A DNA stretch of 43,796 nt from an uncultured Acetatifactor sp. (GTDB lineage Bacteria > Bacillota > Clostridia > Lachnospirales > Lachnospiraceae), in contig CAJUGL010000029.1 in the NCBI GenBank assembly GCA_910586515.1, positions 1 to 43,796 on the forward strand, in the 5' to 3' direction. Below the pieces are notes generated by a model, which did not search any database, had not been told where the DNA came from, and worked only from the letters and a program-made list of their open reading frames with translations. The translations under genes were made by a program, and so were the position numbers. Each line of letters starts with the position of its first letter. The first letter of the stretch is position 1. This document shows positions 1 to 7,308 of this stretch, piece after piece.

Positions 1-19
1 CAGATAAATTATACCAAAA

Positions 20-68
20 AGAAAAGAACACCTCCAGGTTTTATTCCTGAAAGTGTTCTTTTCTGTTA
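20..68. terminator. Intrinsic terminator, probably bidirectional
   Basis: Two perfect 12-base arms (20-31 and 53-64) enclose a loop that itself contains a CAGG/CCTG inner stem (35-38 with 46-49). The right arm carries a T-rich stretch (59-62) and the left arm an A-rich one, so it could end transcription from either side. It probably closes a gene lying before the window. Confidence 0.7.
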
Positions 69-69
69 A

Positions 70-330
70 TGGATTTTTTACAGCCCCTTTTGATTTTGGT
101 CTTGATATGTCTCAGTTCCGCCTGAGAGTACAGTTTGTAGGGCTTTGCCGTTCAGTGCAGCATGATGCGCACAAACCGGGTGCAAAGGGGACTGTTTTAT
201 GATATACTGTCATTACATCTTCCTGTATATGGTGGAATGCATCGGAGGCTGGTTCTGTTCCGGAAGGTCTGGTTCCCGCTTCGAAAAGGGGAAGACAGCC
301 GGGGCGTGAATGGAACATCTGGTTCATGAG
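70..330. other. Non-coding stretch upstream of argC
   Basis: I see no supportable gene here. The short open frames lack ribosome-binding sites and resemble no family. The stretch holds a reverse-orientation 14-base fragment (141-154) that exactly matches the reverse complement of 40974-40987, part of a dispersed repeat family. It also has three copies of the 7-mer CTGGTTC (249-255, 269-275, 319-325) of unknown meaning. Confidence 0.4.
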
Positions 331-331
331 G

Positions 332-345
332 TGAATAAATATTCA
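332..345 (+). promoter_or_regulatory. ARG-box-like operator for ArgR/AhrC
   Basis: TGAATAAATATTCA is a near-perfect palindrome and closely resembles the ARG-box half-site pattern bound by the arginine repressor ArgR/AhrC in Gram-positive bacteria. It lies 36 bases upstream of the argC -35 element. A weaker similar stretch (TGCATAAAAACAAT, 361-374) lies between it and the -35, which fits the usual pairing of ARG boxes. Arginine-dependent repression is inferred from site and gene context; no argR gene is in the window. Confidence 0.6.
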
Positions 346-381
346 TAAAATAATAATAAATGCATAAAAACAATTTAAATA

Positions 382-409
382 TGGACAATTATGCAGAATA
401 TGGTATAAT
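382..409 (+). promoter_or_regulatory. Promoter of argC
   Basis: A -35 TGGACA (382-387) and a perfect -10 TATAAT (404-409) are separated by 16 bases, a good sigma-A type promoter. The predicted 5' leader to argC is about 60 bases. It contains an imperfect hairpin (ACAGG..CCTGT-like, around 437-452) but no obvious attenuator. Confidence 0.8.
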
Positions 410-474
410 ACGTCTATAAACTGATTCGGCGGGGAGACAGGCGCGTCTGTAATCAAAGAGGAAGGGAGACCGGT

Positions 475-1533
475 ATGATAAAGGCGGGAATAATCGGGGC
501 GACAGGATATGCGGGAGGAGAGCTTGTCAGACTTTTGGCAAACCACAGGGAGGCGGAGATTGTCTGGTACGGCTCCCGCAGCTATATAGATAAAAAATAC
601 CATGAGGTATATCAGAACATGTTCCGCATTGTGGAGGATGTGTGCAGGGACGACAATCTGGAGGAACTGGCGCAGCAGGTGGACGTCATTTTCACGGCTA
701 CGCCCCAGGGCTTCCTGGCGGGCATTCTGACGGAGGAGATTCTGTCTAAAGTAAAAATCGTTGATTTGTCAGCGGATTACCGGATAAAAGATGTAAAGGT
801 ATATGAACAATGGTACGGGATTCAGCACAAATCCCCTCAGTTTATACCGGAGGCGGTATACGGACTGTGCGAGGTGAACCGGGATCAGATAACCCTGTCC
901 ACCAGACTGGTGGCAAATCCGGGCTGCTATACCACCTGTTCCATTCTGACTGTCTATCCTCTGGTGAAGGAGGGGCTGATTGACGTGAATACCCTGATCA
1001 TCGACGCCAAGTCCGGAACCTCCGGGGCAGGGCGGGGGGCAAAGGTGCCAAATCTATTCTGCGAAGTGAATGAGAATATCAAGGCCTACGGCGTGGCGGG
1101 CCACAGGCATACCCCGGAGATTGAGGAGCAGCTGGGATGTGCGGGAAACTGTAAAGTTATGATCAATTTTACACCCCATCTGGTGCCCATGAACAGGGGA
1201 ATTCTGGTGACGGAATATGCGAAGCTGAAGAGGAGAGATGACGGCGAGCTGCCCTCCTGGGAAGACATTCGCGCCGCCTATGACAAATACTATGCCGGAG
1301 AGAAGTTTGTCCGGGTTCTGGAAAGAAATCTGTGTCCGGAGACCAAGTGGGTGGAGGGCAGCAATTATGTGGATATCAATTTCGTTATTGACGAGAGAAC
1401 AGGCCGCGTCATTCTGATGGGGGTATTGGACAATCTGGTGAAGGGCGCCGCAGGACAGGCTGTGCAGAATATGAACTTGCTGTTCGGGCTGAAGGAGAGC
1501 GAAGGACTGGAGCTGGTGCCCAGTTTTCCGTAG
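475..1533 (+). CDS. argC: N-acetyl-gamma-glutamyl-phosphate reductase
   Basis: Cytoplasmic NADPH-dependent enzyme of arginine synthesis that reduces N-acetylglutamyl-5-phosphate to N-acetylglutamate semialdehyde. The 352-residue product has the usual family length. Near the N-terminus is the dinucleotide-binding motif GATGYAGGELVRLL. The catalytic cysteine is Cys151 in VANPGCYTT, and the conserved HRHTPEIEEQ block follows at about residue 205. The start is ATG 475, after a purine-rich GAAGGGAG site. In many Clostridia argJ follows directly; here argJ lies 4.5 kb downstream beyond an accessory insert. The promoter and an ARG-box-like site lie just upstream, so arginine repression is likely. 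The gene appears intact. Confidence 0.97.
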   Translation: MIKAGIIGATGYAGGELVRLLANHREAEIVWYGSRSYIDKKYHEVYQNMFRIVEDVCRDDNLEELAQQVDVIFTATPQGFLAGILTEEILSKVKIVDLSADYRIKDVKVYEQWYGIQHKSPQFIPEAVYGLCEVNRDQITLSTRLVANPGCYTTCSILTVYPLVKEGLIDVNTLIIDAKSGTSGAGRGAKVPNLFCEVNENIKAYGVAGHRHTPEIEEQLGCAGNCKVMINFTPHLVPMNRGILVTEYAKLKRRDDGELPSWEDIRAAYDKYYAGEKFVRVLERNLCPETKWVEGSNYVDINFVIDERTGRVILMGVLDNLVKGAAGQAVQNMNLLFGLKESEGLELVPSFP

Positions 1534-1544
1534 AGCATATTTGA

Positions 1545-2303
1545 AAAAGGGGGTGCTGTGCTATCCTGGGACTGAAAGCAGTTCAGCTGACTTTGTTCGG
1601 CTCTGCGGAAACCACTGATTTTTATGTGGGCAGGAAGGGCGCATACCAGGAGATCCTGGAAGCCATGGATATCCTGATTGAGAATAAAATCTCTCCCCGC
1701 ATCCAGGTTTTTGTGAACCGGAACAATATAGGGGAATTGGGACATATTGAAAATCTGATCAGAGAGCGGGAGCTGGAGGCGCGCTGCAGGGCCTTCGGAG
1801 GGGCGTTTTCCTGCTTCCTCCATCAGGGCTCCTGTGACGGGGAAAATGAAAAATGGTATGACGCATGGATTACACAGGAGGATTTGGAGAAAATTCCGCC
1901 CTTTTTGGAAGCGCATACCTTAAGGCATTTCGGAAAAGAAAACCTCACGGATGTATTCGGGAGGACAGAGCAGGCACTTTACGAAGAGCTGATCGCGGAT
2001 TCCTCCACAGCAAGCTATGTAAGCCAAAGTCCGGTTTTTTACATAGATAAGGATTTTAACGTATATCCGAATATTTCCACCCCTGCGCCTCATTGGTGCC
2101 TGGGCAATCTGAAACGGGACGGCGCCGGGGCAGTGCTTGAAAACTATGAGGAGAGCAGAAGCGCAGCGCAGCATACCCGCCTGACGGTTCCCCTTTGTGA
2201 GATTGTGAAGGCCCAGGGGGACAGGGCCGACCGAGGACTGTTTGGCAGAGAGGATTATATTGAGCTTATGCTGAATCGGTACTGCAGGGAAATGGGAAAA
2301 TAG
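1545..2303 (+). pseudogene. Radical SAM protein, 5'-truncated remnant
   Basis: The open frame encodes about 250 residues but begins directly after an in-frame TGA (1542-1544) and has no ATG or convincing ribosome-binding site near its beginning. The first usable codon is TTG 1593. The sequence resembles the C-terminal two thirds of radical-SAM proteins: a strand reading AVQLTLFGSAETTDFYVGR, then a PRIQVFVNRNNI strand, then a SPASM-like tail with VYPNIS. The CxxxCxxC cluster motif that defines the family should lie upstream and is absent, so it cannot work as a radical-SAM enzyme. I infer a deletion removed the 5' part, perhaps when the accessory block between argC and argJ formed. An alternative is a free-standing substrate-binding domain, which is less likely. 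Confidence 0.6.
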
Positions 2304-2669
2304 GCTTTAAGACAGTCTGCAGGAAAAAGTACCGGGCAGTCCGGAATCGGACAAGAAGTGGTGAAATTGGAATACATCCGCAGTTTTCCCTATCCTCAAA
2401 AGGAAATGCTCATGCTGGGCTACAAGGCCACGGTGAAAAAGGCGGATTTTCGGCTGTCCGGGGAGGTGGACTCCGCGGCCTGGGTGAAATATGAGGACGC
2501 CCTGGACAAGCTGCGGGAGGGCAGTATCGCCTGGCAGTTGGTGCGGGAGGCCATTGGATGGGAAGATAGGGAGATTGTACCGAAAAAAATATTGTTCTTT
2601 CCGGGCAAACGGTGTATACTGGTAAAGCTTACAGTTTTTCCTAATCACACAAAGCAGGGAAACGGGTGA
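2304..2669 (+). pseudogene. Nudix hydrolase (NudC-like), C-terminal remnant
   Basis: The frame follows the stop of the previous remnant without shifting; the first plausible starts are GTG 2358 or GTG 2361. The roughly 100-residue product matches the end of NADH pyrophosphatases of the NudC type: KLEYIRSFPYPQKEMLMLGY parallels the family's 'LRYxxSQPWPFPxSLM' segment. An acidic strand, an 'AAWVKYEDAL' block and a SIAWQLVREAI helix follow. The Nudix box (GX5EX7REUXEEXGU), which binds the catalytic metal, should precede this and is missing. A catalytic Nudix enzyme is therefore excluded. The end reads past the family terminus into non-homologous sequence. Confidence 0.6.
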
Positions 2670-2670
2670 A

Positions 2671-3138
2671 ATGATGAACGATAAAACGTTTACAGTCAAG
2701 ACCATGACAATAGAAGATTATCAGGGACTCTATGCCCTGTGGAAAACCATCCGGGGTTTCGGCATGCGCAGCATAGACGACTCCCGGGAGGGAGTGGAAC
2801 GCTTTCTCAGACGAAATCCAACCACTAGCGTGGTGGCTGTGGACGGGGAGGGCGTCATTGTGGGCGGCATCCTCTGCGGCCATGACGGCAGGCGGGGCTG
2901 CCTGTACCATGTGTGCGTCCGGGAGGACTGGCGCAGGCAGGGCATCGGCAAGGCTATGGTGGTTCACTGCATGAACGCATTGAAGGAGGAGCAGGTGAAC
3001 AAGGTCAGCCTGATCGCCTTTACCGCAAATGACATCGGAAACGCTTTCTGGAACTGCATCGGATGGACCAGGCGGGAAGACCTGAATTATTATGATTTTA
3101 CACTGAACGAGGCGAACATAACGGCATTTAACCGGTAA
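2671..3138 (+). CDS. GNAT-family N-acetyltransferase
   Basis: A complete 155-residue protein of the GCN5-related fold, which transfers an acetyl group from acetyl-CoA to an amine. The acetyl-CoA pyrophosphate loop is visible as VREDWRRQGIGKAMV around residues 87-101. A preceding strand reads GCLYHVCV and the later helix reads NAFWNCIGW. The substrate is unknown. Glutamate N-acetylation (ArgA-type) is conceivable because arg genes flank it, but the sequence gives no specific support and ArgJ can regenerate acetylglutamate by itself. It starts at ATG 2671, directly after the Nudix remnant, with a modest GGGTGA-type site. It sits in the accessory insert between argC and argJ. Confidence 0.85.
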   Translation: MMNDKTFTVKTMTIEDYQGLYALWKTIRGFGMRSIDDSREGVERFLRRNPTTSVVAVDGEGVIVGGILCGHDGRRGCLYHVCVREDWRRQGIGKAMVVHCMNALKEEQVNKVSLIAFTANDIGNAFWNCIGWTRREDLNYYDFTLNEANITAFNR

Positions 3139-3169
3139 GCGCATACAGGATGCTGAAAGGAGAAAACAT

Positions 3170-3781
3170 ATGTGTGAATGCGGGATTCGGATTCCTGATA
3201 GTATGTATTTTTCATCACCGAAGGATATCGAAACCAGGTATCTTTCGGCGGAAGTGACAGGCCAGGTATTTATGTCCCCGTGGATTGGTATTTCATCTTT
3301 ATTCATCATTGACAGGCACAGGGAGGTTCGGGACTATTTTCGGAAAATCCTGCTCTCCCGGCGTATGGAACTGTTATCCTGCAATTATAATATTGACTAC
3401 GACGAATGGGAAATTCAGGAGCCGGACAGGTTAGGCTGTCCTTTCAGGGAAGCGCACCTGCGGCACAATGTGGAAGCATTTGCACATGTGCCGCCCCTGC
3501 AGTCCCTCTCGTCCGGATTTATCTATAAACTGGATGTATCGGGAATAAAGGAAGAATTACAGCTTTATGTCACACAGGATGCGGACCGGGAGCTTGTGTA
3601 TACGGGAACGGAAAAAATCCCCATTATCGATAAGATTTCCCATACCATCCACTGGGAGCTGTCCTACGGGGAGGATTTGTCCTGCCAGGGGAAGCTCTCT
3701 GCCCGGGACCTGGATTCGGGAGAGGTGCGCCAGGTGCTTTCCTCAGATTTATGTCGTGAGCGGTGTGAGGAAAGGCATTAA
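3170..3781 (+). CDS. Protein of unknown function
   Basis: A 203-residue product that I do not recognise. It starts at ATG 3170, six bases after a clear AGGAGA ribosome-binding site. No signal peptide or membrane helix is evident. The composition is that of a soluble alpha/beta protein, with aromatic-rich segments such as MSPWIGISSLFIID (about residues 35-48) and paired DRHREV and RMELLSCNYNIDYDEW stretches. It lies 31 bases after the GNAT gene and probably shares its transcript. The last ~16 residues are encoded by the first unit of a tandem hairpin repeat (3733-3925), so its present C-terminus may be a recent addition replacing an original end. Confidence 0.6.
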   Translation: MCECGIRIPDSMYFSSPKDIETRYLSAEVTGQVFMSPWIGISSLFIIDRHREVRDYFRKILLSRRMELLSCNYNIDYDEWEIQEPDRLGCPFREAHLRHNVEAFAHVPPLQSLSSGFIYKLDVSGIKEELQLYVTQDADRELVYTGTEKIPIIDKISHTIHWELSYGEDLSCQGKLSARDLDSGEVRQVLSSDLCRERCEERH

Positions 3782-3925
3782 CAGGGGAAGAGGGAGAGGT
3801 GCTTTCTTCAGATTTATGTCGTCAGCAGTGTGAGGAAAGGCATTAATGGGGAAGAGGGAGAGATGCTTTCCCAGAGTTTTGTTGTGAGTTGCGTGAAGAA
3901 AGGCATTAACAGGGGAAGAAAAAGA
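3733..3925 (+). repeat. Three tandem ~65-bp hairpin repeats
   Basis: Units begin at 3733, 3798 and 3862 (periods 65 and 64). Each reads roughly TGCTTTCCTCAG, then ATTTATGTCGT, then GTGAGGAAAGGCATTAA, then GGGGAAGAGGGAGAG. Within unit 1 the CTTTCCTCA and TGAGGAAAG arms form a hairpin; unit 2 keeps most of it and unit 3 has drifted further. The repeat begins inside the upstream coding sequence, supplies its stop codon, and ends just before ptuA, with a purine-rich tail in each unit. Confidence 0.9.
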
Positions 3926-3963
3926 GACTCATCAACATGAATTTGGTGAAAGGGGAGACGCCT

Positions 3964-5214
3964 ATGGACAGGATTTTTATTTCAGAACTGAAGATAGAGC
4001 ATGTCAGGCATTTGAAGGATATCAGAATCCCTCTTTCCAATGATAAAATGAAGCATTTGATTTTGACCGGAAAGAACGGCAGCGGGAAGACCAGTGTTCT
4101 GGAGGCTTTAGGGCGGAATTTGGAGGAGGCGGTTTCCAATAGACAGAAGCTTGAAGAGCGAAACATTTTAAGTTATGAGCATCAGCTGCATATATTGCAA
4201 AAGATGGAAGAAAAGAGCTGTCAGGCCGAAGAACTGGAAAAATATATAGAAAATCTGAAAAAGCAACTGGCTGATACCTTAGCAGCGGGGATATCCTTGG
4301 AATTTAGCAAACCGGCAGAAGCAGTAAGGTATTCTTATCAAAAGGGAGAATTTATTCTGGCTTATTACAAAGCGGAACGAATTTTTCAGGCGGATGTATC
4401 AAATCATATTGAAAAGGTTGAGCTGCAGGACAAGTACTCCATAACGGAAACGCCCAGGCAGGTATTTGTAAAGTATCTGGCAGATCTTAAAGTAACGGAA
4501 GCATTGGCCAGAAATAACGGAAAGAACGATAAGGCGGATGCTATTAAACAATGGTTCGATAGTTTTACAAATTTGCTGCGGAAGATATTCGGCGACAATT
4601 CCCTGGAGTTGATTTTCGAGGAAGAAGGTTTTTCCTTCCGGATCAGAGAAAAGGGCAGGGAGCCATTTGATTTTAACACACTGTCAAGCGGATTTGCCGC
4701 CGTACTGGATATCGTACTGGATTTGATCGTCAGGATGGAAAAGAAAACGAACCGGTCCTTTGATTTCAATATCCCGGGGATTGTACTGGTGGACGAAATC
4801 GAGACGCATCTGCACATAGAACTGCAGAAATCCGTCCTGGAGCTGCTGACAACGATATTTCCCAATATCCAGTTTATTGTTTCCACTCATTCGCCTTTTA
4901 TCCTAAACAGCATACCGGAGACGGTAATCTATGACCTGGAGAATCATACGCTGGTGGAGAAGGGGTTGGCAGATATTCCCTATGGCGGGATTGTGGAGGG
5001 ATATTTCCGTTCCAGTGAAATGTCAAAAATCCTGGAGGAGAAATTTGAAAGATTCAAAACGTTGGTCAGAAAGCAGGTTCTGACAGACGATGATTTTGAG
5101 GAAATAGCAGGATTGGAGATGTTTTTAAACGAAATACCGGACTATCTGGCCCTGAATATAACAACGGAATATCAGAGACTGAAATTGGAACTGGAAAGCA
5201 GGGAGGATATCTGA
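3964..5214 (+). CDS. ptuA: Septu-type defence ATPase, PtuA-like
   Basis: A 416-residue ABC/SMC-like ATPase of the overcoming-lysogenization-defect/RecF type. Walker A GKNGSGKTS lies near residue 36 and a coiled segment spans about 50-105. An ABC signature-like TLSSGFAAVL lies near 239, the Walker B/D-loop VLVDEIETHLH near 273, and the switch histidine in STHSPF near 306. I chose ATG 3964 because AGGGGAG lies six bases upstream and the product then begins with the family-typical first strand; ATG 3937 is in frame but poorly placed. The stop overlaps the start of the HNH nuclease gene by one base (TGATG), showing tight coupling. In Septu the ATPase assembles with the HNH partner to block phage. 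Function here is inferred from the pair. Confidence 0.85.
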   Translation: MDRIFISELKIEHVRHLKDIRIPLSNDKMKHLILTGKNGSGKTSVLEALGRNLEEAVSNRQKLEERNILSYEHQLHILQKMEEKSCQAEELEKYIENLKKQLADTLAAGISLEFSKPAEAVRYSYQKGEFILAYYKAERIFQADVSNHIEKVELQDKYSITETPRQVFVKYLADLKVTEALARNNGKNDKADAIKQWFDSFTNLLRKIFGDNSLELIFEEEGFSFRIREKGREPFDFNTLSSGFAAVLDIVLDLIVRMEKKTNRSFDFNIPGIVLVDEIETHLHIELQKSVLELLTTIFPNIQFIVSTHSPFILNSIPETVIYDLENHTLVEKGLADIPYGGIVEGYFRSSEMSKILEEKFERFKTLVRKQVLTDDDFEEIAGLEMFLNEIPDYLALNITTEYQRLKLELESREDI

Positions 5215-5876
5215 TGGTAAAGATCCAACGTTCCTTTCCGGCGCCTGCATCTCTGGAGACGGAGAGCAGGAACCCTTCCGGGGGCAGCTATTCCGAGGCA
5301 GATGTGCTTCAGCGGTTAAAGGAAGATTTCCACGATAAATGTTATATCTGCGAACTGAGAGAGCTTCAGGATCCGGAGGTGGAGCATTTGCTGCCCCATA
5401 AAAACAGAACTTATCCGGAGAGAGTATTTGACTGGAATAATCTGTTCTGGGCCTGCGGGCATTGCAATAAGGTGAAGAATCAGCGAAAATATGATGAGGG
5501 AGTCCTGGATTGCTGTAATCAGGACCCGGAAGAAGTGATTTCTTTCAGGCTTCAGGAAAACAAAGTCATTGTGGGAGCAAAAAACGCGGAAGACTCCACA
5601 GCTGTTTTGACAGCAATGCTGGTTGAGGAGATCTTCAATCTGAAGAATACGGCAATGCGGGATTATAAAAGGGATTTTCGTTTCCGGAAGTTAAATGAAG
5701 AAATGAATATTCTGTATGATAATCTGGAAGAAATGAAGAAGAATCCGGAGTCCGGGATCATCATGAGAAAGCTGAAGGCATTGCTGCGGAGAGAATCGCA
5801 GTTTGCCGCTTTTAAGAGAGCGTATGTGCGGGAAAACGGCAGGCAGTTTCCGCAGCTTCTGCCGTACATAGCATAA
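5214..5876 (+). CDS. ptuB: Septu-type HNH nuclease, PtuB-like
   Basis: A 220-residue HNH endonuclease of the kind found next to RecF/PtuA-like ATPases in Septu and some retron systems. The zinc-binding pairs are CYIC (residues 43-46) and CGHC (81-84). The catalytic EH of the HNH fold is residues 57-58 in VEHLLPHKN, and the helix after it has the usual WNNLFWACGHCN. The N-terminus (MVKIQRSFPAP) also matches the family. It overlaps ptuA by one base, so ATPase and nuclease are made together. In known systems it is the effector that cuts nucleic acid; its target here cannot be read from sequence. All visible active-site residues are present, so it appears functional. Confidence 0.87.
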   Translation: MVKIQRSFPAPASLETESRNPSGGSYSEADVLQRLKEDFHDKCYICELRELQDPEVEHLLPHKNRTYPERVFDWNNLFWACGHCNKVKNQRKYDEGVLDCCNQDPEEVISFRLQENKVIVGAKNAEDSTAVLTAMLVEEIFNLKNTAMRDYKRDFRFRKLNEEMNILYDNLEEMKKNPESGIIMRKLKALLRRESQFAAFKRAYVRENGRQFPQLLPYIA

Positions 5877-5878
5877 AG

Positions 5879-6037
5879 ATGGCGGATGATGACAGCGCCA
5901 GGCATGGCAGCATTTGTACTTCGAAGAAAGATGGGATGCAGGATATCCGAAGTATGTTCCACGAAAAAACAGAAAACAGACGCTTCTATGAAAATGGAAA
6001 GACACCTACAAATATGACAGAAAGAGGGCAATTATGA
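5879..6037 (+). CDS. Possible 52-residue ORF overlapping argJ start
   Basis: An open frame from ATG 5879 to TGA 6035-6037 spans the whole gap between ptuB and argJ, and its stop overlaps the argJ start codon (ATGA). The product is hydrophilic, rich in Lys, Glu, Asp and Met, and resembles nothing I know. There is no good ribosome-binding site. It could be a coupling leader for argJ or simply chance; I lean to chance. Confidence 0.2.
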   Translation: MADDDSARHGSICTSKKDGMQDIRSMFHEKTENRRFYENGKTPTNMTERGQL

Positions 6038-7257
6038 AACAGGTACAAGGCGGTGTAACCGCGGCAAAAGGTTTTCAGGCAGCAGGCATCGAGGCTGCCG
6101 TAAAATACCGGGACCGGAAGGACATGGCCCTGATTTACAGCGAGACTCCCTGTGTGGCGGCAGGGACCTTTACCACAAATGTGGTGAAAGCAGCGCCCGT
6201 GCTCTGGGACCAGAGAATCGTGAGGGAGTCCCCCTATGTTCAGGCCGTGGTGGCCAACTCCGGCATTGCCAACGCCTGCACGGGAAAGGAAGGACTGGAC
6301 TGCTGCGAGGCGGAGTGCAGGTGCGCGGCAGAGCTGCTGGGCATTCCGGCGGAGTCTGTTCTGGTGGCTTCCACCGGCGTCATCGGGAGACAGATTCCCG
6401 TGGACAGGATTACGGAAGGCATCCGGAAGCTGGCTGCCGCAAAGTCCCATACCCTGGAAGGGGGAACGGATGCTGCCAAAGCCATCATGACTACGGATAC
6501 CGTGGAGAAAGAGATTGCAGTGACTTTTGAAATCAGCGGAAAAACCGTTACTTTGGGGGGCATGTGCAAGGGCTCAGGCATGATTCATCCCAACATGTGC
6601 ACCATGCTTGCCTTTCTGACCACGGATCTGCAGATTTCCAAACAGATGCTGCAGAAGGCCGTCAGCGCGGATGTGGTGGATTCCTTCAATATGATTTCCG
6701 TGGACGGGGATACCAGTACCAATGACACGCTGCTGATTCTGGCCAACGGACAGGCGGACAATGAGGCCATTCTGGAGGAGGGTGCGGACTACGATACCTT
6801 CTGCGAAGCCCTGCACTTTGTCACCACTTATCTGGCCCGGAAAATGGCAGGGGACGGGGAGGGGGCCACGGCTCTCTTCGAGACAAAGGTGGTGGGGGCA
6901 GCCTCCAAAGAGGACGCCAGGACACTGGCCAAATCCGTGGTCTGCTCCTCCCTGACCAAGGCGGCCATCTTCGGCCATGACGCCAACTGGGGCAGGATTC
7001 TCTGCGCACTTGGCTACTCCGGGGCACAGTTTGACCCGGAAAACGTGGATCTCTGGTTCCAGAGCGCCAGCGGCAGCATCCACATCTACGGAAACGGTGT
7101 GGCCTGCGATTACAGTGAGGAGGAAGCCACAAAGATTCTCTCTGACCCGGAAGTGACTGTCCTGGTGGACATGCACATGGGAGAGCAGACCGCCGCTGCC
7201 TGGGGCTGCGATTTGAGCTATGATTATGTGAAGATTAACGCGGACTACAGAAGCTGA
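6034..7257 (+). CDS. argJ: Bifunctional ornithine acetyltransferase/N-acetylglutamate synthase
   Basis: ArgJ moves the acetyl group from N-acetylornithine to glutamate, recycling it within arginine synthesis; bifunctional forms can also use acetyl-CoA. The 407-residue precursor has the family's self-cleavage site: GSGMIHPNMCTMLAF, with Thr190 as the expected new N-terminal nucleophile of the beta chain. The residue before it is Cys where Ala is more usual. Oxyanion-hole residues are in ASTGVIG near 110-116. The end DLSYDYVKINADYRS matches the family C-terminus. The start ATG 6034 follows AGAGGG. It begins the argJ-argB-argD run, which is read through short gaps of about 51 and 101 bases. Confidence 0.97.
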   Translation: MKQVQGGVTAAKGFQAAGIEAAVKYRDRKDMALIYSETPCVAAGTFTTNVVKAAPVLWDQRIVRESPYVQAVVANSGIANACTGKEGLDCCEAECRCAAELLGIPAESVLVASTGVIGRQIPVDRITEGIRKLAAAKSHTLEGGTDAAKAIMTTDTVEKEIAVTFEISGKTVTLGGMCKGSGMIHPNMCTMLAFLTTDLQISKQMLQKAVSADVVDSFNMISVDGDTSTNDTLLILANGQADNEAILEEGADYDTFCEALHFVTTYLARKMAGDGEGATALFETKVVGAASKEDARTLAKSVVCSSLTKAAIFGHDANWGRILCALGYSGAQFDPENVDLWFQSASGSIHIYGNGVACDYSEEEATKILSDPEVTVLVDMHMGEQTAAAWGCDLSYDYVKINADYRS

Positions 7258-7308
7258 GCGGAAACCATTGCAGCCGAAACCGGGACGGAAGAAAGGAAAC
7301 CAGAGACT

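Noticed and set aside
241..325. T-box riboswitch before argC, suggested by repeated CTGGTTC
   Set aside because: No T-box sequence, Stem I specifier loop or antiterminator/terminator pair is visible, and the promoter lies downstream of this stretch.
112..327. Small minus-strand ORFs upstream of argC
   Set aside because: They cross a non-coding promoter-proximal region, lack ribosome-binding sites and have Cys/Pro-rich, non-protein-like composition.
2304..2669. Readthrough fusion of the radical-SAM and Nudix frames across TAG
   Set aside because: The shared frame is probably chance. Both pieces lack essential motifs, and no pyrrolysine or recoding signal is visible.
3733..3925. CRISPR array
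   Set aside because: The three units are adjacent, with no unique spacers between short repeats, and no cas gene is nearby.
3964..5876. Retron carrying PtuAB
   Set aside because: No reverse transcriptase gene or msr/msd-like structured RNA is seen next to the ATPase/HNH pair.
5879..6037. 52-residue ORF overlapping the argJ start as a regulatory leader peptide
   Set aside because: No ribosome-binding site, no repeated Arg codons as in an attenuator peptide, and no recognisable family. Kept only as a low-confidence entry.
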